A stretch of 39,259 nt of DNA from Chitinophagaceae bacterium (lineage in GTDB: Bacteria > Bacteroidota > Bacteroidia > Chitinophagales > Chitinophagaceae): NCBI GenBank assembly GCA_947466405.1, contig CANICR010000007.1:1-39259 (forward strand), written 5' to 3'. The position numbers were made by a program, and so were the translations under genes. Within the stretch, counting starts at the first letter, position 1. Each line of letters begins with the position of its first letter. Shown in pieces: positions 6,747-16,559 of this stretch. The notes below the pieces were generated by a model that saw only the letters and a program-made list of their open reading frames with translations, had not been told where the DNA came from and did no database searches.

Positions 6747-8036
6747 CTAAAAACCAAAGCCTGCCCTATCCCTTCTTGAATTAATAGTAGAAACGCCAAT
6801 TAACCGATCATTTCTATCTGTAAAAGATTTATAGTAAACCAATACTGTATAGGTATTTTCCGTATCAAAATTATTGCCCTCTAGATCCATTCTTATAGAG
6901 GGGTCTTTTTTATCAACAGCAATATATGTATAATTATAATATCCTTGCTTTAAGTATGCACTACATTCATATTTATTCGAATTATCATTATACTTCATTT
7001 TCCATTGATCATTCAATTCAAAATTGGTAAATTGACCTGCCAGATATAAGTCTTTATTATTCAATTGGTTTAACTTATCTGAAAAGAAAAAATGAATAGT
7101 TGCATAATCAGCTTGCCATAATGGATTAATACTTTCATACGTGCAAATATTGTACATGCCATTATAATCAGGGAAATACATGTATTGTTCACCTTCTCTA
7201 TTGAAATCTGTTTTAAGATAAAATTCTTGTTGATCTTTATTAAACAATCCACTTTCAATCCTGTCAGATGTCATTCTAAAGCTTCTAATATCCAACCATC
7301 GCCATTCTTTGCCGCCAGGAAAAAGTCCAACATTCTCAGTATTGTATTCTAACAAATTACCTCTAACAAAAGTTGGGGTGATATTTTTTTGTGCATTTTC
7401 CCATCTGTTATTTTGCAATACAACCAATTTTATTTGCTGGGCGGCACTAAAAGAATTGATATCTTTTATATTAACATTGATTTTTATTCGCTGATGGGTA
7501 TAAAAATAATCTGCTGTAAAAGGCTGAACCATGCTTGCTTGAACGATTGCTTTTTGCTCCAACACCAACATTTTTTTTGTAAAAACCACTTTAGATGTAT
7601 CTCCATCCAAAAATACTTTTAATAAATAATTGCCAGACTTTATTGGATAAGAAGTTTGATCTGGGAGTAGTGCTTGATAATGCGTATACTTTGTAAAAGC
7701 AAGATTTGAATACCTGTATGTGGTAATTCTGTTTTGGGTAAATCCCTTAATAAAGTCAAAAGTGCTCAAATTAAGTGGCTGCCAATTGTAATCGCAAAGA
7801 ACATAGGTATAGTAATAACTTTTGTACCCTCCTTCCATGTCGTCGAAATCCAATTCAAGTTTATTATTAGCCTCAATGGTATATACAGGCAATCCTTGTT
7901 GATTACCATATGCAAATAATTGAATTGTTTGAATATTATCACGATACACTTTTTCGGCATTTTGAGCGGAAGCTACCATCGGCAACAAAAGAAATGCGGT
8001 ATAAATAATTTTATAAATTTTCAACTGGGAAGCCAT
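6747..8036 (-). CDS. DUF5103 protein, type IX secretion system plug-like
   Basis: 429 residues with signal peptide (residues 1-24, ending VASAQ). The body is beta-rich and aromatic and matches the DUF5103 pattern: 'YRDNIQTIQLFAYGNQ', 'LELDFDDMEGGYKSYYYTYVLCDYNW', here cited in part, 'SNLAFTKYTHYQALLPD', 'SGNYLLKVFLDGD', 'PGGKEWRWLDIRSF', and a C-terminal Ig-like segment 'LAGQFTNFELNDQWKM'. In Flavobacterium the family member Plug blocks the periplasmic side of the SprA translocon when no substrate is engaged. This gene is therefore a marker that the organism probably has type IX secretion, although no other T9SS gene is in the window. The ATG at 8036 starts the signal peptide. It is divergent from the permease gene. 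Confidence 0.85.
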   Translation of the reverse strand: MASQLKIYKIIYTAFLLLPMVASAQNAEKVYRDNIQTIQLFAYGNQQGLPVYTIEANNKLELDFDDMEGGYKSYYYTYVLCDYNWQPLNLSTFDFIKGFTQNRITTYRYSNLAFTKYTHYQALLPDQTSYPIKSGNYLLKVFLDGDTSKVVFTKKMLVLEQKAIVQASMVQPFTADYFYTHQRIKINVNIKDINSFSAAQQIKLVVLQNNRWENAQKNITPTFVRGNLLEYNTENVGLFPGGKEWRWLDIRSFRMTSDRIESGLFNKDQQEFYLKTDFNREGEQYMYFPDYNGMYNICTYESINPLWQADYATIHFFFSDKLNQLNNKDLYLAGQFTNFELNDQWKMKYNDNSNKYECSAYLKQGYYNYTYIAVDKKDPSIRMDLEGNNFDTENTYTVLVYYKSFTDRNDRLIGVSTINSRRDRAGFGF

Positions 8037-8054
8037 TTAATAGTTTTATTAATT

Positions 8055-8062
8055 TATTTTTG
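8055..8062 (+). promoter_or_regulatory. -7 promoter element for the FtsX-like permease gene
   Basis: TATTTTTG matches TAnnTTTG exactly and lies 22 bases before the TTG start codon at 8085. No convincing TTG at -33 is seen, so this is a candidate only. Confidence 0.45.
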
Positions 8063-8084
8063 AAAGATAACTAAAATATCTCTT

Positions 8085-9314
8085 TTGAATCTCCCATTTT
8101 TTATAGCGAAAAGGCTTGCAAAGAAAAATAAACAAACTTTTTCTAGGTTTATTATTCGACTTGCTATCGCTGCCACTTCTTTAAGTGTGGCAGTCATGAT
8201 AGTAGCCTTAAGTTTTGTTAATGGATTTCAACATGAAATAAGTAAAAAAGTTTTTAGCTTTTGGGGACATATAAGGGTATTGCAAAATTTAGAAAATAAG
8301 GTAACTATCGCAGAAGAATATCCCATTCACCAAAATGATACCATTGAAACATATTTACATTCTTTCAAAGAAATTGAAACCGTTGAAAGATATGCAACTA
8401 AATCTGCCATATTAAAATATAAAACAAGTATTGAAAGTATATTATTAAAAGGCGTAGATAACCAATTCAACTTTACTAGGCTGCAACCTTTTTTACAATC
8501 AGGTCGCTGGATTAACTTTGTAGATAGCGGCTACAGTAAAGGCATCGATATTAGTACTTATACAGCCAAGCAATTAAATATTAAATCAGGCGATAGTTTA
8601 ATTGTATTCTTTTTTAAAGCAGATGGAAGCAAAAGCACCAGGAAATTATTTGTATCAGGAATTTACAAATCGGGCATTGAAGAGTTTGATAAAAATTTTG
8701 CTATTTGTGATATAAATCTGATCAGAAGATTAAATAATTGGGACCGAACGCAGATTGGAGGATATGAAATATTTTTAAAGGATTACCGGCTTACCGATTC
8801 TATTGCCAATAAAACATATGAGGGACTGCCACAGGGATGGTATAGTAAAAGCATCAGAGAGATTTTTCCGGCTATTTTTGATTGGTTGAATTTACAGGGG
8901 CAAATAAAAAATTTACTTATTGCAATAATGATGATTGTGGCAGTAGTAAATATGATTACCTGTTTAATAATATTAGTTTTAGAAAGAACCAGGATGACAG
9001 GTATAATGAAAGCGTTGGGAAGTTCTAATTGGATGATTCAAAAAGTGTTTTTATACAATACAACGTTTATTGCAATTGGAGGAATTATTATTGGCACCAT
9101 TACCGGTTTACTACTTTGTTGGATACAAGAAAAAACTGGATTTATAAAACTTAATGAAGAAGCTTATTACATTTCTAAGGCCAGTGTATTTATCGTTTGG
9201 TGGCAAGTACTTTTAGTGGATCTAATAACCCTGATAGTTTGTTTTATCACTTTGATAATCCCTACCATGTTAATTAAAAAAGTATCCCCGGTTAAAGCGA
9301 TTCAATATAGATAA
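8085..9314 (+). CDS. FtsX-like ABC transporter permease (LolC/LolE-type)
   Basis: 409 residues. The architecture is one N-terminal transmembrane helix (about 25-48), a periplasmic MacB-PCD-like domain (about 50-265) and three C-terminal helices (about 270-400), with '[24 protein letters not shown]' (cited in part) as the FtsX signature and a closing '[17 protein letters not shown]'. Homologues extract lipoproteins from the inner membrane with the LolD ATPase and pass them to LolA. The start appears to be TTG at 8085: the conserved '[11 protein letters not shown]' begins there and an in-frame TGA lies at 8061. No ATPase gene is adjacent, which is common for this Bacteroidota family. Lipoprotein export is the likeliest role. 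Confidence 0.88.
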   Translation: MNLPFFIAKRLAKKNKQTFSRFIIRLAIAATSLSVAVMIVALSFVNGFQHEISKKVFSFWGHIRVLQNLENKVTIAEEYPIHQNDTIETYLHSFKEIETVERYATKSAILKYKTSIESILLKGVDNQFNFTRLQPFLQSGRWINFVDSGYSKGIDISTYTAKQLNIKSGDSLIVFFFKADGSKSTRKLFVSGIYKSGIEEFDKNFAICDINLIRRLNNWDRTQIGGYEIFLKDYRLTDSIANKTYEGLPQGWYSKSIREIFPAIFDWLNLQGQIKNLLIAIMMIVAVVNMITCLIILVLERTRMTGIMKALGSSNWMIQKVFLYNTTFIAIGGIIIGTITGLLLCWIQEKTGFIKLNEEAYYISKASVFIVWWQVLLVDLITLIVCFITLIIPTMLIKKVSPVKAIQYR

Positions 9315-9319
9315 AGGGA

Positions 9320-10072
9320 TTATCTTTTCCTGTTTAATTCGTATAAGAAAATTGATGTGGCGATTCCCGCATTTAAAGATTCTGCCATTCCTACCCTTGG
9401 AATTGAAATTTTTTCATCTGAAATATTAATCAGCTCCTGTGACAAACCATTCGCTTCATTTCCTATCATGATGATAGCTTCATTAAAAGTAGAAATGCTA
9501 TTCAATGGCTTACCATTTAATACTGTTGCAATTACTTTGACATCATGATTACTTTTCAACCAATTAGCCAAATTGGTATATACCACATTAACCCTACCTA
9601 AACTTGCCATTGTACTTTGAACCACCTTATTATTATACAGATCCACCGTATTTTCGGAGCAAATAATATTTTTTACACCAAACCAATCGGCCGTTCTTAT
9701 GATAGTGCCCATATTCCCCGGATCCTGAATATTTTCCAGCATTATTGTGAACTTATTTTTAACCACTATGTCAAAATTATCTTCCCTTTTTTTAAAGACC
9801 GCTATTACATTATTGGAGGTTGATTGTTGAGATATTTTAGACAATTCGTGTTCTTCAACTACATTAATAACCTGTTCAATATGTGAAAAAACCGTTCTAT
9901 CTATAGTTTTTATCCAAATTTCAAGTGCATAAATACTAAGACATTCAAATTTATTGTCTGATAAAAGCTCTTTAACCACTTTTGGACCTTCAGCAAGAAA
10001 ACAGTTGAATTCATCTCTGAATTTTTTGTGCTGCAAACTTTGAATATATTTGATGATTGATTTACTTATCAT
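9320..10072 (-). CDS. TrmH/SpoU-family RNA 2'-O-ribose methyltransferase
   Basis: 250 residues with the three SPOUT motifs: 'LENIQDPGNMGTIIRTADWFG' (motif 1, cited in part), 'AIIMIGNEANGLSQEL' (motif 2) and 'IPRVGMAESLNAGIATSIFLYEL' (motif 3, cited in part), forming the knotted SAM-binding site. The N-terminal part resembles the SpoU substrate-binding domain ('FRDEFNCFLAEGPKVVKELL'). Such enzymes methylate ribose in rRNA or tRNA loops; the target base cannot be read from sequence. It is convergent with the permease gene (5-base gap) and divergent from tamL with only 12 bases between start codons, so its promoter must overlap the tamL coding region. Confidence 0.93.
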   Translation of the reverse strand: MISKSIIKYIQSLQHKKFRDEFNCFLAEGPKVVKELLSDNKFECLSIYALEIWIKTIDRTVFSHIEQVINVVEEHELSKISQQSTSNNVIAVFKKREDNFDIVVKNKFTIMLENIQDPGNMGTIIRTADWFGVKNIICSENTVDLYNNKVVQSTMASLGRVNVVYTNLANWLKSNHDVKVIATVLNGKPLNSISTFNEAIIMIGNEANGLSQELINISDEKISIPRVGMAESLNAGIATSIFLYELNRKR

Positions 10073-10084
10073 TGATTTTTGATT

Positions 10085-12514
10085 ATGCTCGATTTCAGTA
10101 TTAAAAGAATAGGATTTAGTTTTTTCACAAAGCTATTATTGTTAATGTCACTATTAGTTTCATGCGGCAAACCATTTGTTAAGAAAGCTCCTAAAGATAA
10201 ATTTTACTTATATAAAAATAACATTGAAGTTACTGAAGGTAATTTTACCAAATCTCAAAAAACAAATTTAATTCAAAAATCATTCAGCCAATTAGATGAT
10301 AGTGCTAAAGTTAACATTTCACAAAACTTCTTTTTCAATGTGATTAAACATCCTTTTGTTTACGATAGTGCCATTTCAAGAAATTCTGCTGATAATATGG
10401 AAGCATCCTTATTTCATAGTGGATATTATAATGCTGAAATTAAAATAAAAAGAGACACTATTGGAAAAAAAATTATAGTACACTATCAAATCAATGCAGG
10501 CAAACCTACCCTAATTGATACGCTGAATTATACATTTAAAATAAAAGAACTGCAAATCATTGGAGAAAATATTAAAAAAAATACATCCCTTCAAAAGAAT
10601 GCCCCAATAACAAAAATTGGCGTATTGTCTGAAGTAAATCGAATCGTAGAAGGTTTTAGAAATAATGGATATTATAAGTTTACCGCATCAGAATTAAAAG
10701 TACTTGGGGATACTGCTATAGATGCACTTACCTCCTTATCTGATGACCCATTTGAGCAATTACGTTCAATTGCCCTAGCACAAGAAATGAGGGATAACCC
10801 TAAAATAAAAATAAATATTGTATTAAACCCTCCACTTGATTCCTCCAAATTGAAAAAATATAGAATTAATAAAATTTTCATTTATCCAGATTTTCGAATC
10901 AATGCAGTCTCTGTTTTGATTCCATTTAATAAAATAGACGCTAAGGGCTATCAATTCATACAATTTAATAAATCCTTCAACTACTCTCTATTTGAGAAAT
11001 TAATTACATTCAAATCTGGAGACATTTTCAAGCAATCCGAATACTATAATACCATTGCGAATATATCAAAAACAGGTGCCTGGCAAAGTATTAATATTCA
11101 AATTGAAGAGATAAAAAATTGCGATTCCTTAATTAATTTAATCGTACAATTAATTCCAACGAGAAAGTATTCATTTGAAACAGCTTTAGAAATGAGTTAT
11201 TCTGCCAGCAACAGTGCTAACATACTGGCTGGTAATCTATTTGGTTTATCCGGTAATATTTCAATTATTAATAAAAATCTTGCTAAAGAAGCCATCAGTA
11301 TGAAGCACAATATCAGAGCGGGTATTGAATTCAATAATAATAGTGGTGGCAACAGCAATTTTATCAATTCAAATGAAATAAGTTATACAAACACGACCTC
11401 TTTTCCGAGATTATTATTCCCTTTCATACCTAATGCTTTTAATAAAAAAAGTCAATACAATAAGGGAGAAACATATATTAATGCAGGAACAAACTATATA
11501 ACAAGATTTAATTTATTTAAACTTCAATCCACTAATACAAGTTTCGGCTGGACAGGTGTAAATAAAAAAACATGGAGATGGAATTGGAATTTTTTAAATA
11601 TTGGATACAGTGATTTGTTTAATAAAACGGACAGCTTTTCTGCAATACTAGCAGATAACCCTTTTCTTAGATTTTCATATAACACTGCTTTGGTAACAGG
11701 AATGGGATTGAGTTTTTATAAAGTAAACTCAAATCTTAATCATCCTAATTCTCTATCTAAAGAAAACTCTTACAGATTTAATATTGAAGAATCCGGATTA
11801 AGCTGGGGTTTAATCCCTGTTCTTAATAAAAATAAAAGAAGATATATAAAAGGAGATGTAGAAATTAAACACAGTGTAAAATACAATAAAACAACCATTG
11901 CATTAAGAAGCTTTATTGGTATAGGGATTCCTTTATTAGGTACTGATACTAATAGAACTCTGCCTTTCTTTAAGCAATATTATGGAGGGGGAAGTAATAG
12001 TATGAGGGCTTGGCCTGTAAGAGGCATTGGCCCTGGTGGAAATGCCTTGATTCCTTTCTCTTCAAATCGTACTATTTTCAATGACCGAACCGGGGATGTT
12101 CAAATAGAATTAAATGCAGAATACAGATATGATATTGCCCGAATAATTCCAAATACACTTACACTAAGGGGCGCCATTTTTACAGACATTGGCAATGTAT
12201 GGAATTTCAAAAACACAAAACTTGATGGATCTGCAGACACTTCACAAATTCAATGGAAGAATATCTATAAACAACTAGGCGTTACTGCTGGTACTGGATT
12301 TAGATTAGATTTTAATTATTTTATCGTAAGATTGGACCTTGGTTTTAGAATAAAAAAACCAGATTTATTTTATATAAATGATGGCTGGAGTACCCCTAGT
12401 GTTGGATTTGACGATATCTTAAAGAAAATATTTACAAGAGGAAATGACGATGAATATAGGAAATGGAGGTACGAGAATTTTAATTTCACTATAGGAATTG
12501 GATATCCTTTTTAA
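10085..12514 (+). CDS. TamL-type BamA/TamA-family outer-membrane lipoprotein
   Basis: 809 residues from ATG 10085; a TTG two codons earlier is less likely. The N-terminus has a lipoprotein signal ('LLMSLLVSCGKP', lipobox Cys at about residue 33). Three or so POTRA-like repeats lie between residues 40 and 360, e.g. 'HSGYYNAEIKIKRD' and 'FRNNGYYKFTASELKV'. The C-terminal half is a 16-strand Omp85 barrel with the lid motif 'YYGGGSNSMRAWPVRGIGPGG' (cited as YYGGGSNSMRAW then VRGIGPGG) and 'TAGTGFRLDF'. In Bacteroidota TamL partners TamB for outer-membrane assembly. No tamB is adjacent here. The lipid anchor distinguishes it from BamA. Confidence 0.88.
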   Translation: MLDFSIKRIGFSFFTKLLLLMSLLVSCGKPFVKKAPKDKFYLYKNNIEVTEGNFTKSQKTNLIQKSFSQLDDSAKVNISQNFFFNVIKHPFVYDSAISRNSADNMEASLFHSGYYNAEIKIKRDTIGKKIIVHYQINAGKPTLIDTLNYTFKIKELQIIGENIKKNTSLQKNAPITKIGVLSEVNRIVEGFRNNGYYKFTASELKVLGDTAIDALTSLSDDPFEQLRSIALAQEMRDNPKIKINIVLNPPLDSSKLKKYRINKIFIYPDFRINAVSVLIPFNKIDAKGYQFIQFNKSFNYSLFEKLITFKSGDIFKQSEYYNTIANISKTGAWQSINIQIEEIKNCDSLINLIVQLIPTRKYSFETALEMSYSASNSANILAGNLFGLSGNISIINKNLAKEAISMKHNIRAGIEFNNNSGGNSNFINSNEISYTNTTSFPRLLFPFIPNAFNKKSQYNKGETYINAGTNYITRFNLFKLQSTNTSFGWTGVNKKTWRWNWNFLNIGYSDLFNKTDSFSAILADNPFLRFSYNTALVTGMGLSFYKVNSNLNHPNSLSKENSYRFNIEESGLSWGLIPVLNKNKRRYIKGDVEIKHSVKYNKTTIALRSFIGIGIPLLGTDTNRTLPFFKQYYGGGSNSMRAWPVRGIGPGGNALIPFSSNRTIFNDRTGDVQIELNAEYRYDIARIIPNTLTLRGAIFTDIGNVWNFKNTKLDGSADTSQIQWKNIYKQLGVTAGTGFRLDFNYFIVRLDLGFRIKKPDLFYINDGWSTPSVGFDDILKKIFTRGNDDEYRKWRYENFNFTIGIGYPF

Positions 12515-12539
12515 AAATATTTTAAAAAAAAGAGTAGGC

Positions 12540-13346
12540 TTAATTCAAACTCTTTAGAAAATCCTCAACAGAGGGCGCCTCCTTTATCTTAAAATCACCT
12601 ATTGAAGTTCGACGGAGACTACTCAAATACGCCCCACAACCAATAGTATTTCCGAAATCATGAGCGATGCTTCGAATATACGTACCTGTTGAGCACGTGA
12701 TTTCAAATTCCACAATGGGAAGTTTTATAGATGTTATTTCAAAAGCGTGTATGGTTATCTTTCTTGCTTTCAATTCTACCTCCTCCCCTTTTCTTGCCAA
12801 CTCATATAAGGGAGTTCCATTTTTTTTAATGGCAGAATAAATGGGCGGCACCTGATCTATTTCACCGATAAAATTAACAACAGTATCATTAATGATTTTT
12901 TCTGTTATCAATGATATGTCTTTTTTATTTTCCGGAGTGCTTTCTAAATCATAGGTAGGTGTAGTTGCCCCTAATGTAAAAGATCCTGAATAACCTTTTG
13001 TTTGGGACATGAATTCATTTATTTTCTTTGTAAACTTCCCTGTACAAATAATTAATAACCCGGTGGCTAAAGGATCTAGCGTACCAGCATGACCAACTTT
13101 TTTGACCTGAATAGCAGCCCTTATTTTTTTTACAACATCAAAAGAAGTCCAATGCATAGGCTTGTCAATCAAAATCACCTTACCCTCTTCAAAAACAGAT
13201 TTTGACTCTTTAGAAATAGAAACTTTAACGAATGTATTTTCAGCTGCGTTATTATCTCCTGACTGAGCAATGAATTTTTGCCTATAACTACCTTTTTGAT
13301 TCAAAATAATATGCTTTGATATTAAATGATTAATAAGCCCTTGCAA
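12540..13346 (-). CDS. truB: tRNA pseudouridine(55) synthase TruB
   Basis: It converts U55 of the tRNA T-loop to pseudouridine. The catalytic core is clear: '[20 protein letters not shown]', '[20 protein letters not shown]' with catalytic Asp in GTLDP, '[19 protein letters not shown]' and '[15 protein letters not shown]'. The first possible start (TTG 13346) gives 268 residues and overlaps proS by 17 bases. A second TTG at 13304 would give 254. There is no ATG before the core, so the N-terminus of about 55 residues ahead of the 'DKP' motif is uncertain and longer than usual. It lies directly downstream of proS on the same strand and is probably co-transcribed. The C-terminal PUA domain is reduced. 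Confidence 0.92.
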   Translation of the reverse strand: MQGLINHLISKHIILNQKGSYRQKFIAQSGDNNAAENTFVKVSISKESKSVFEEGKVILIDKPMHWTSFDVVKKIRAAIQVKKVGHAGTLDPLATGLLIICTGKFTKKINEFMSQTKGYSGSFTLGATTPTYDLESTPENKKDISLITEKIINDTVVNFIGEIDQVPPIYSAIKKNGTPLYELARKGEEVELKARKITIHAFEITSIKLPIVEFEITCSTGTYIRSIAHDFGNTIGCGAYLSSLRRTSIGDFKIKEAPSVEDFLKSLN

Positions 13347-14808
13347 ATAAAACTCTTTGAGTACTTGGATTCCCGGTCAGAATGCATTTTCCTTCTTCTT
13401 GCTTATTTTGTAATGGAATGCATCTGATGGTTGCTTTTGTTTTTTCTTTTATTTTTTCTTCCGTGTCTTCTGAACCATCCCAATGCGCGGAAACAAAACC
13501 CGCTTTAGTATCCAGCAATTCAACAAACTCATCCCAAGAGTTGGCTTCTCTGATATTTTCATTTCGGAACGCTAGTGCTTTATTGAAAATATTCTGCTGA
13601 ATTTCTTCTAAAAGATTTTTAATATACATCGCTAATCCATCAAAAGAAACGGATGATTTCTCTTTGGTATCTCTTCTAGCCAACTCAACTACATTATTTT
13701 CAATATCTCTTAACCCCATGGCAACTCTAACAGGAACTCCTTTCAATTCATATTCGGCAAATTTCCATCCTGGTCTTGCGTGATCACTATTATCATATTT
13801 TACAGAAATCCCTTGAGATTTTAAGTCATTTATCAGGAGTGATACTTTTTCATCAATAATCGGTTTGCTTTCTTCCCCTTTATATATTGGCACAATTACA
13901 ACTTGCAATGGGGCAATTCTTGGAGGCATAATCAATCCCTGATCATCACTATGTGCCATGATCAAGGCTCCAATTAAACGTGTAGACACACCCCAGCTTG
14001 TAGCCCAAACATACTCCTTCTTATTTTCTTTAGTTAAATACTGAACATCAAATGCCTTAGCAAAGTTCTGTCCAAGAAAATGAGAAGTGCCGGCTTGTAA
14101 TGCTTTCCCATCTTGCATTAATGCTTCAATACAATAAGTATCTTCTGCTCCGGCAAATCTTTCATTTTTAGTTTTAACACCTTTAATAACGGGAACGGCC
14201 ATGTAGTTTTCAACAAAATCAGCATATACATCCAACATTTTTGTTGTTTCTTCAATAGCTTCTTCTTTAGTAGCATGAGCAGTATGACCTTCTTGCCATA
14301 AAAATTCTGCGGTTCTTAAAAAGAGCCTGGTTCTCATTTCCCAACGAACCACATTAGCCCATTGGTTAACGAGGATAGGTAAATCACGATACGATTGAAT
14401 CCAACCTTTATAAGTATTCCAAATAATGGCTTCACTAGTAGGTCTAATAACCAATTCCTCTTCCAATTTCGCTTCAGGGTCAACCATTAATTTACCAGGA
14501 TTATTTGGATCGTTTTTTAATCTATAATGGGTAACTACTGCACACTCTTTGGCAAAACCTTCTGCATTTTTTTCTTCTGCTTCAAATAAACTTTTAGGAA
14601 CAAATAAAGGGAAATATGCATTTACATGTCCCGTTTCCTTAAACTTACGATCTAATTGATCCCTCATATTCTCCCATAAAGCATACCCATATGGCTTGAT
14701 AACCATGCAACCTCTTACTGCAGAATAATCAGCTAACTCACCTTTAATAACTAAATCATTGTACCATTGGGAATAATCAGAAGCTCTTGAAGTAATTTCT
14801 TTACTCAT
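13330..14808 (-). CDS. proS: Prolyl-tRNA synthetase, archaeal/eukaryote-like (ProS type 3)
   Basis: 492 residues, too short for the E. coli type with its INS editing insert. It charges tRNA-Pro with proline. Class II motifs are visible: '[19 protein letters not shown]' near the N-terminus (motif 1 region), '[26 protein letters not shown]' (motif 2, cited in part), and '[23 protein letters not shown]' (motif 3, cited in part). The anticodon-binding domain follows ('[12 protein letters not shown]') and the characteristic zinc-binding-like C-terminal domain ends in a terminal tyrosine ('RVLFARAY'), a hallmark of this subtype. ATG at 14808. A TATTTTTG element lies 49-56 bases upstream. It is followed immediately by truB. 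Confidence 0.97.
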   Translation of the reverse strand: MSKEITSRASDYSQWYNDLVIKGELADYSAVRGCMVIKPYGYALWENMRDQLDRKFKETGHVNAYFPLFVPKSLFEAEEKNAEGFAKECAVVTHYRLKNDPNNPGKLMVDPEAKLEEELVIRPTSEAIIWNTYKGWIQSYRDLPILVNQWANVVRWEMRTRLFLRTAEFLWQEGHTAHATKEEAIEETTKMLDVYADFVENYMAVPVIKGVKTKNERFAGAEDTYCIEALMQDGKALQAGTSHFLGQNFAKAFDVQYLTKENKKEYVWATSWGVSTRLIGALIMAHSDDQGLIMPPRIAPLQVVIVPIYKGEESKPIIDEKVSLLINDLKSQGISVKYDNSDHARPGWKFAEYELKGVPVRVAMGLRDIENNVVELARRDTKEKSSVSFDGLAMYIKNLLEEIQQNIFNKALAFRNENIREANSWDEFVELLDTKAGFVSAHWDGSEDTEEKIKEKTKATIRCIPLQNKQEEGKCILTGNPSTQRVLFARAY

Positions 14809-14856
14809 AAATGTATTTTATCGAATTCAGTTTCTATAATAATATCTATACAGCTG

Positions 14857-14864
14857 CAAAAATA
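14857..14864 (-). promoter_or_regulatory. -7 promoter candidate for proS-truB
   Basis: The minus strand reads TATTTTTG, matching TAnnTTTG, about 50 bases before the proS ATG. No TTG is found at the expected -33 distance. Confidence 0.4.
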
Positions 14865-14931
14865 GCAACTTCAATGTATAAAACTTAGAAAGATACAAAA
14901 TGTGCAATATTAGGCAGGAATAGCTTTTTTA

Positions 14932-15828
14932 CTATACAATAGTATCCAAATGCCTGATTATATTATCAACATCAGGAGAAACCCATGTGATATTGGTATC
15001 TTTTTTAAACCAAGTCATTTGACGTTTAGCATAATGACGTGTATTTTGCTGAATTGAGTAAATAGATTGATCCAGTGAACATTTATTTTCAAAATAATCA
15101 AACAATTCTTTATACCCGACAGTTTGTAGCGCATTTAATGATTTAAAAGCACATAGATTTTCAACTTCCGCCACAAGGCCTGCATCAACCATATTATCAA
15201 CTCTGTCATTAATTCGAGAATACAATTCAGGCCTTGGTAATTCTAGTCCAATTTTAACTATTTCAAATTCCCGGGTTTTTTGTTTATTTATTTGGTAGGT
15301 GCTAATTGAATTCCCGGATGACAACATTACTTCTAGCGCCCTCATCATTCTTTGCGGATTTTGCATATTGCCTACCTCTGCAAAAATCGGATCATTTTGT
15401 TGAAGCATCTCCTGCAACCATACCAGTCCATTTTCTTGATAATTATCCATTATCATTTGTCTGATATCAGCAGATACAGGAGGAATAACATCCAATCCTT
15501 CGCAGAAAGCTTTTATATACAACCCAGTACCACCAACCATTACAGCAATATCATTGTCTACAAATATTTCATTGATTGAATTCAACGCGTAGCTTTCGAA
15601 ATCAACGGCATTGATTGATTCCTGAATAGAATGAGTATTAATAAAAAAGTGCTGTATCGTTGAAAGTTCTTTTTCGGAAGGCTTAGCGACGCCAATATTT
15701 AATTCTTTATAACATTGACGGCTATCTGCAGATATTATTTTTGTAGAGAAATGTTTGGCAATTTGAATAGCTATTTCAGTTTTGCCAACGGCAGTTGGAC
15801 CTGCAATGAGAATACATTTTTTATTCAT
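14932..15828 (-). CDS. miaA: tRNA dimethylallyltransferase MiaA
   Basis: 298 residues, normal length. It transfers the dimethylallyl group to N6 of A37 in tRNAs reading UNN codons. Visible are the P-loop 'IAGPTAVGKTEIA' (residues 7-19), 'IISADSRQCYKELNIGVAKP' with the catalytic/tRNA-binding Asp, 'VMVGGTGLYIKAFCEGLD', 'NPQRMMRALEVM', and near the C-terminus 'LQTVGYKELFDYF' and 'TRHYAKRQMTWFKKD'. ATG at 15828. The zinc finger of MiaB-like partners is absent, as expected. It is preceded by the pRiA4b-like gene with 48 bases between them and may share its transcript. Confidence 0.97.
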   Translation of the reverse strand: MNKKCILIAGPTAVGKTEIAIQIAKHFSTKIISADSRQCYKELNIGVAKPSEKELSTIQHFFINTHSIQESINAVDFESYALNSINEIFVDNDIAVMVGGTGLYIKAFCEGLDVIPPVSADIRQMIMDNYQENGLVWLQEMLQQNDPIFAEVGNMQNPQRMMRALEVMLSSGNSISTYQINKQKTREFEIVKIGLELPRPELYSRINDRVDNMVDAGLVAEVENLCAFKSLNALQTVGYKELFDYFENKCSLDQSIYSIQQNTRHYAKRQMTWFKKDTNITWVSPDVDNIIRHLDTIV

Positions 15829-15876
15829 AACATGTTGTTGAGTTTGTAAAGAACTCTTTAACCTTTTCTGTTAGAT

Positions 15877-16449
15877 TTAAAATTCCTGCGATTGATCATC
15901 CGTAAAAGAATCTTCCTCGCTTTCGGTATTTTCTTCTTCGTCACCTTCTTCGCTATAACCATCGCCCATAGCGTCTGGATGCAAATCGTATTTTTCTTCC
16001 ATTTCTGCTAGGCGACTATCAATCAACCCTTTAGTTCCGTATTGTGAAGGCCCAAGTCCTTCAATTCTCATACAACTCGGATATTCTATTTTCTTATTTT
16101 CTTCTTTATCTACATTAATTAATTCCACCATAAAACGCCAATTCTTTTCAAAATCATATTGGTAAATAAATTTCTGATTAGGATCTGCTATTTGGCTTCC
16201 AATATTAACCTCTGCCATTATTAATGGGTCAACTTTATATACCTTATCATACTTTTCAAAAGTGATTTCTTTCCCTTCTTGCCAATTATCATTGCTTTTA
16301 TAAAAAGTGGCAGCATGTTTACTGTCAAATTCATAACATTTTAAAATTGCCTGATGTAAATCAAGAAACGTTTGTTGATGTTTGATGACGATATCCCTGT
16401 AGATCCCTTCATCTTCTTCCCAGTATATTCTAAATTTTAAAATAGCCAT
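15877..16449 (-). CDS. pRiA4b ORF-3-like protein with acidic C-terminal tail
   Basis: 190 residues from ATG 16449; a TTG two codons earlier is less likely. The first 130 residues follow the plasmid pRiA4b ORF-3-like fold: 'AILKFRIYWEEDEGIYRDIVI', cited in part, 'FLDLHQAILKCYEFDSKHAA', 'FIYQYDFEKNWRFMVELI'. The last 30 or so residues are strongly acidic and disordered ('YSEEGDEEENTESEEDSFTD'). The biochemical role of the family is not established; the name comes from an Agrobacterium plasmid ORF and does not mean a plasmid origin here. It lies between the CCA-adding enzyme and miaA, a tRNA-maturation setting. Function unknown. Confidence 0.8.
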   Translation of the reverse strand: MAILKFRIYWEEDEGIYRDIVIKHQQTFLDLHQAILKCYEFDSKHAATFYKSNDNWQEGKEITFEKYDKVYKVDPLIMAEVNIGSQIADPNQKFIYQYDFEKNWRFMVELINVDKEENKKIEYPSCMRIEGLGPSQYGTKGLIDSRLAEMEEKYDLHPDAMGDGYSEEGDEEENTESEEDSFTDDQSQEF

Positions 16450-16488
16450 GATCAAAAATAATGAAAATATTTATACGATTTAGAGATT

Positions 16489-16542
16489 AGGTGTCAAATA
16501 AAAACACCTCTTCATTGATTCATTGAATATACTCCAGTATAT
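16489..16542 (-). other. Two short hairpins between the CCA-adding gene and the pRiA4b-like gene
   Basis: Arms AGGTGT/ACACCT (16489-16494 and 16504-16509) and ATATAC/GTATAT (16527-16532 and 16537-16542) can form 6-bp stems. Neither is followed by a T tract on the minus strand, so they are not typical terminators. They may be chance or weak transcript-processing structures. Confidence 0.25.
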
Positions 16543-16559
16543 AAGCAAGCATCGGCTCT

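Noticed and set aside
6599-6784. Plus-strand 61-codon ORF
   Set aside because: It lies antisense to the SRP RNA and the 3' end of the DUF5103 gene; the composition is explained by the RNA on the minus strand.
7070-7960. Small ORFs on both strands inside the DUF5103 gene
   Set aside because: They are frame shadows in AT-rich coding DNA without conserved features.
15877-16449. Plasmid or mobile-element origin suggested by the pRiA4b family name
   Set aside because: No transposase, inverted repeats or change of base composition is visible, and the neighbours are core tRNA genes.
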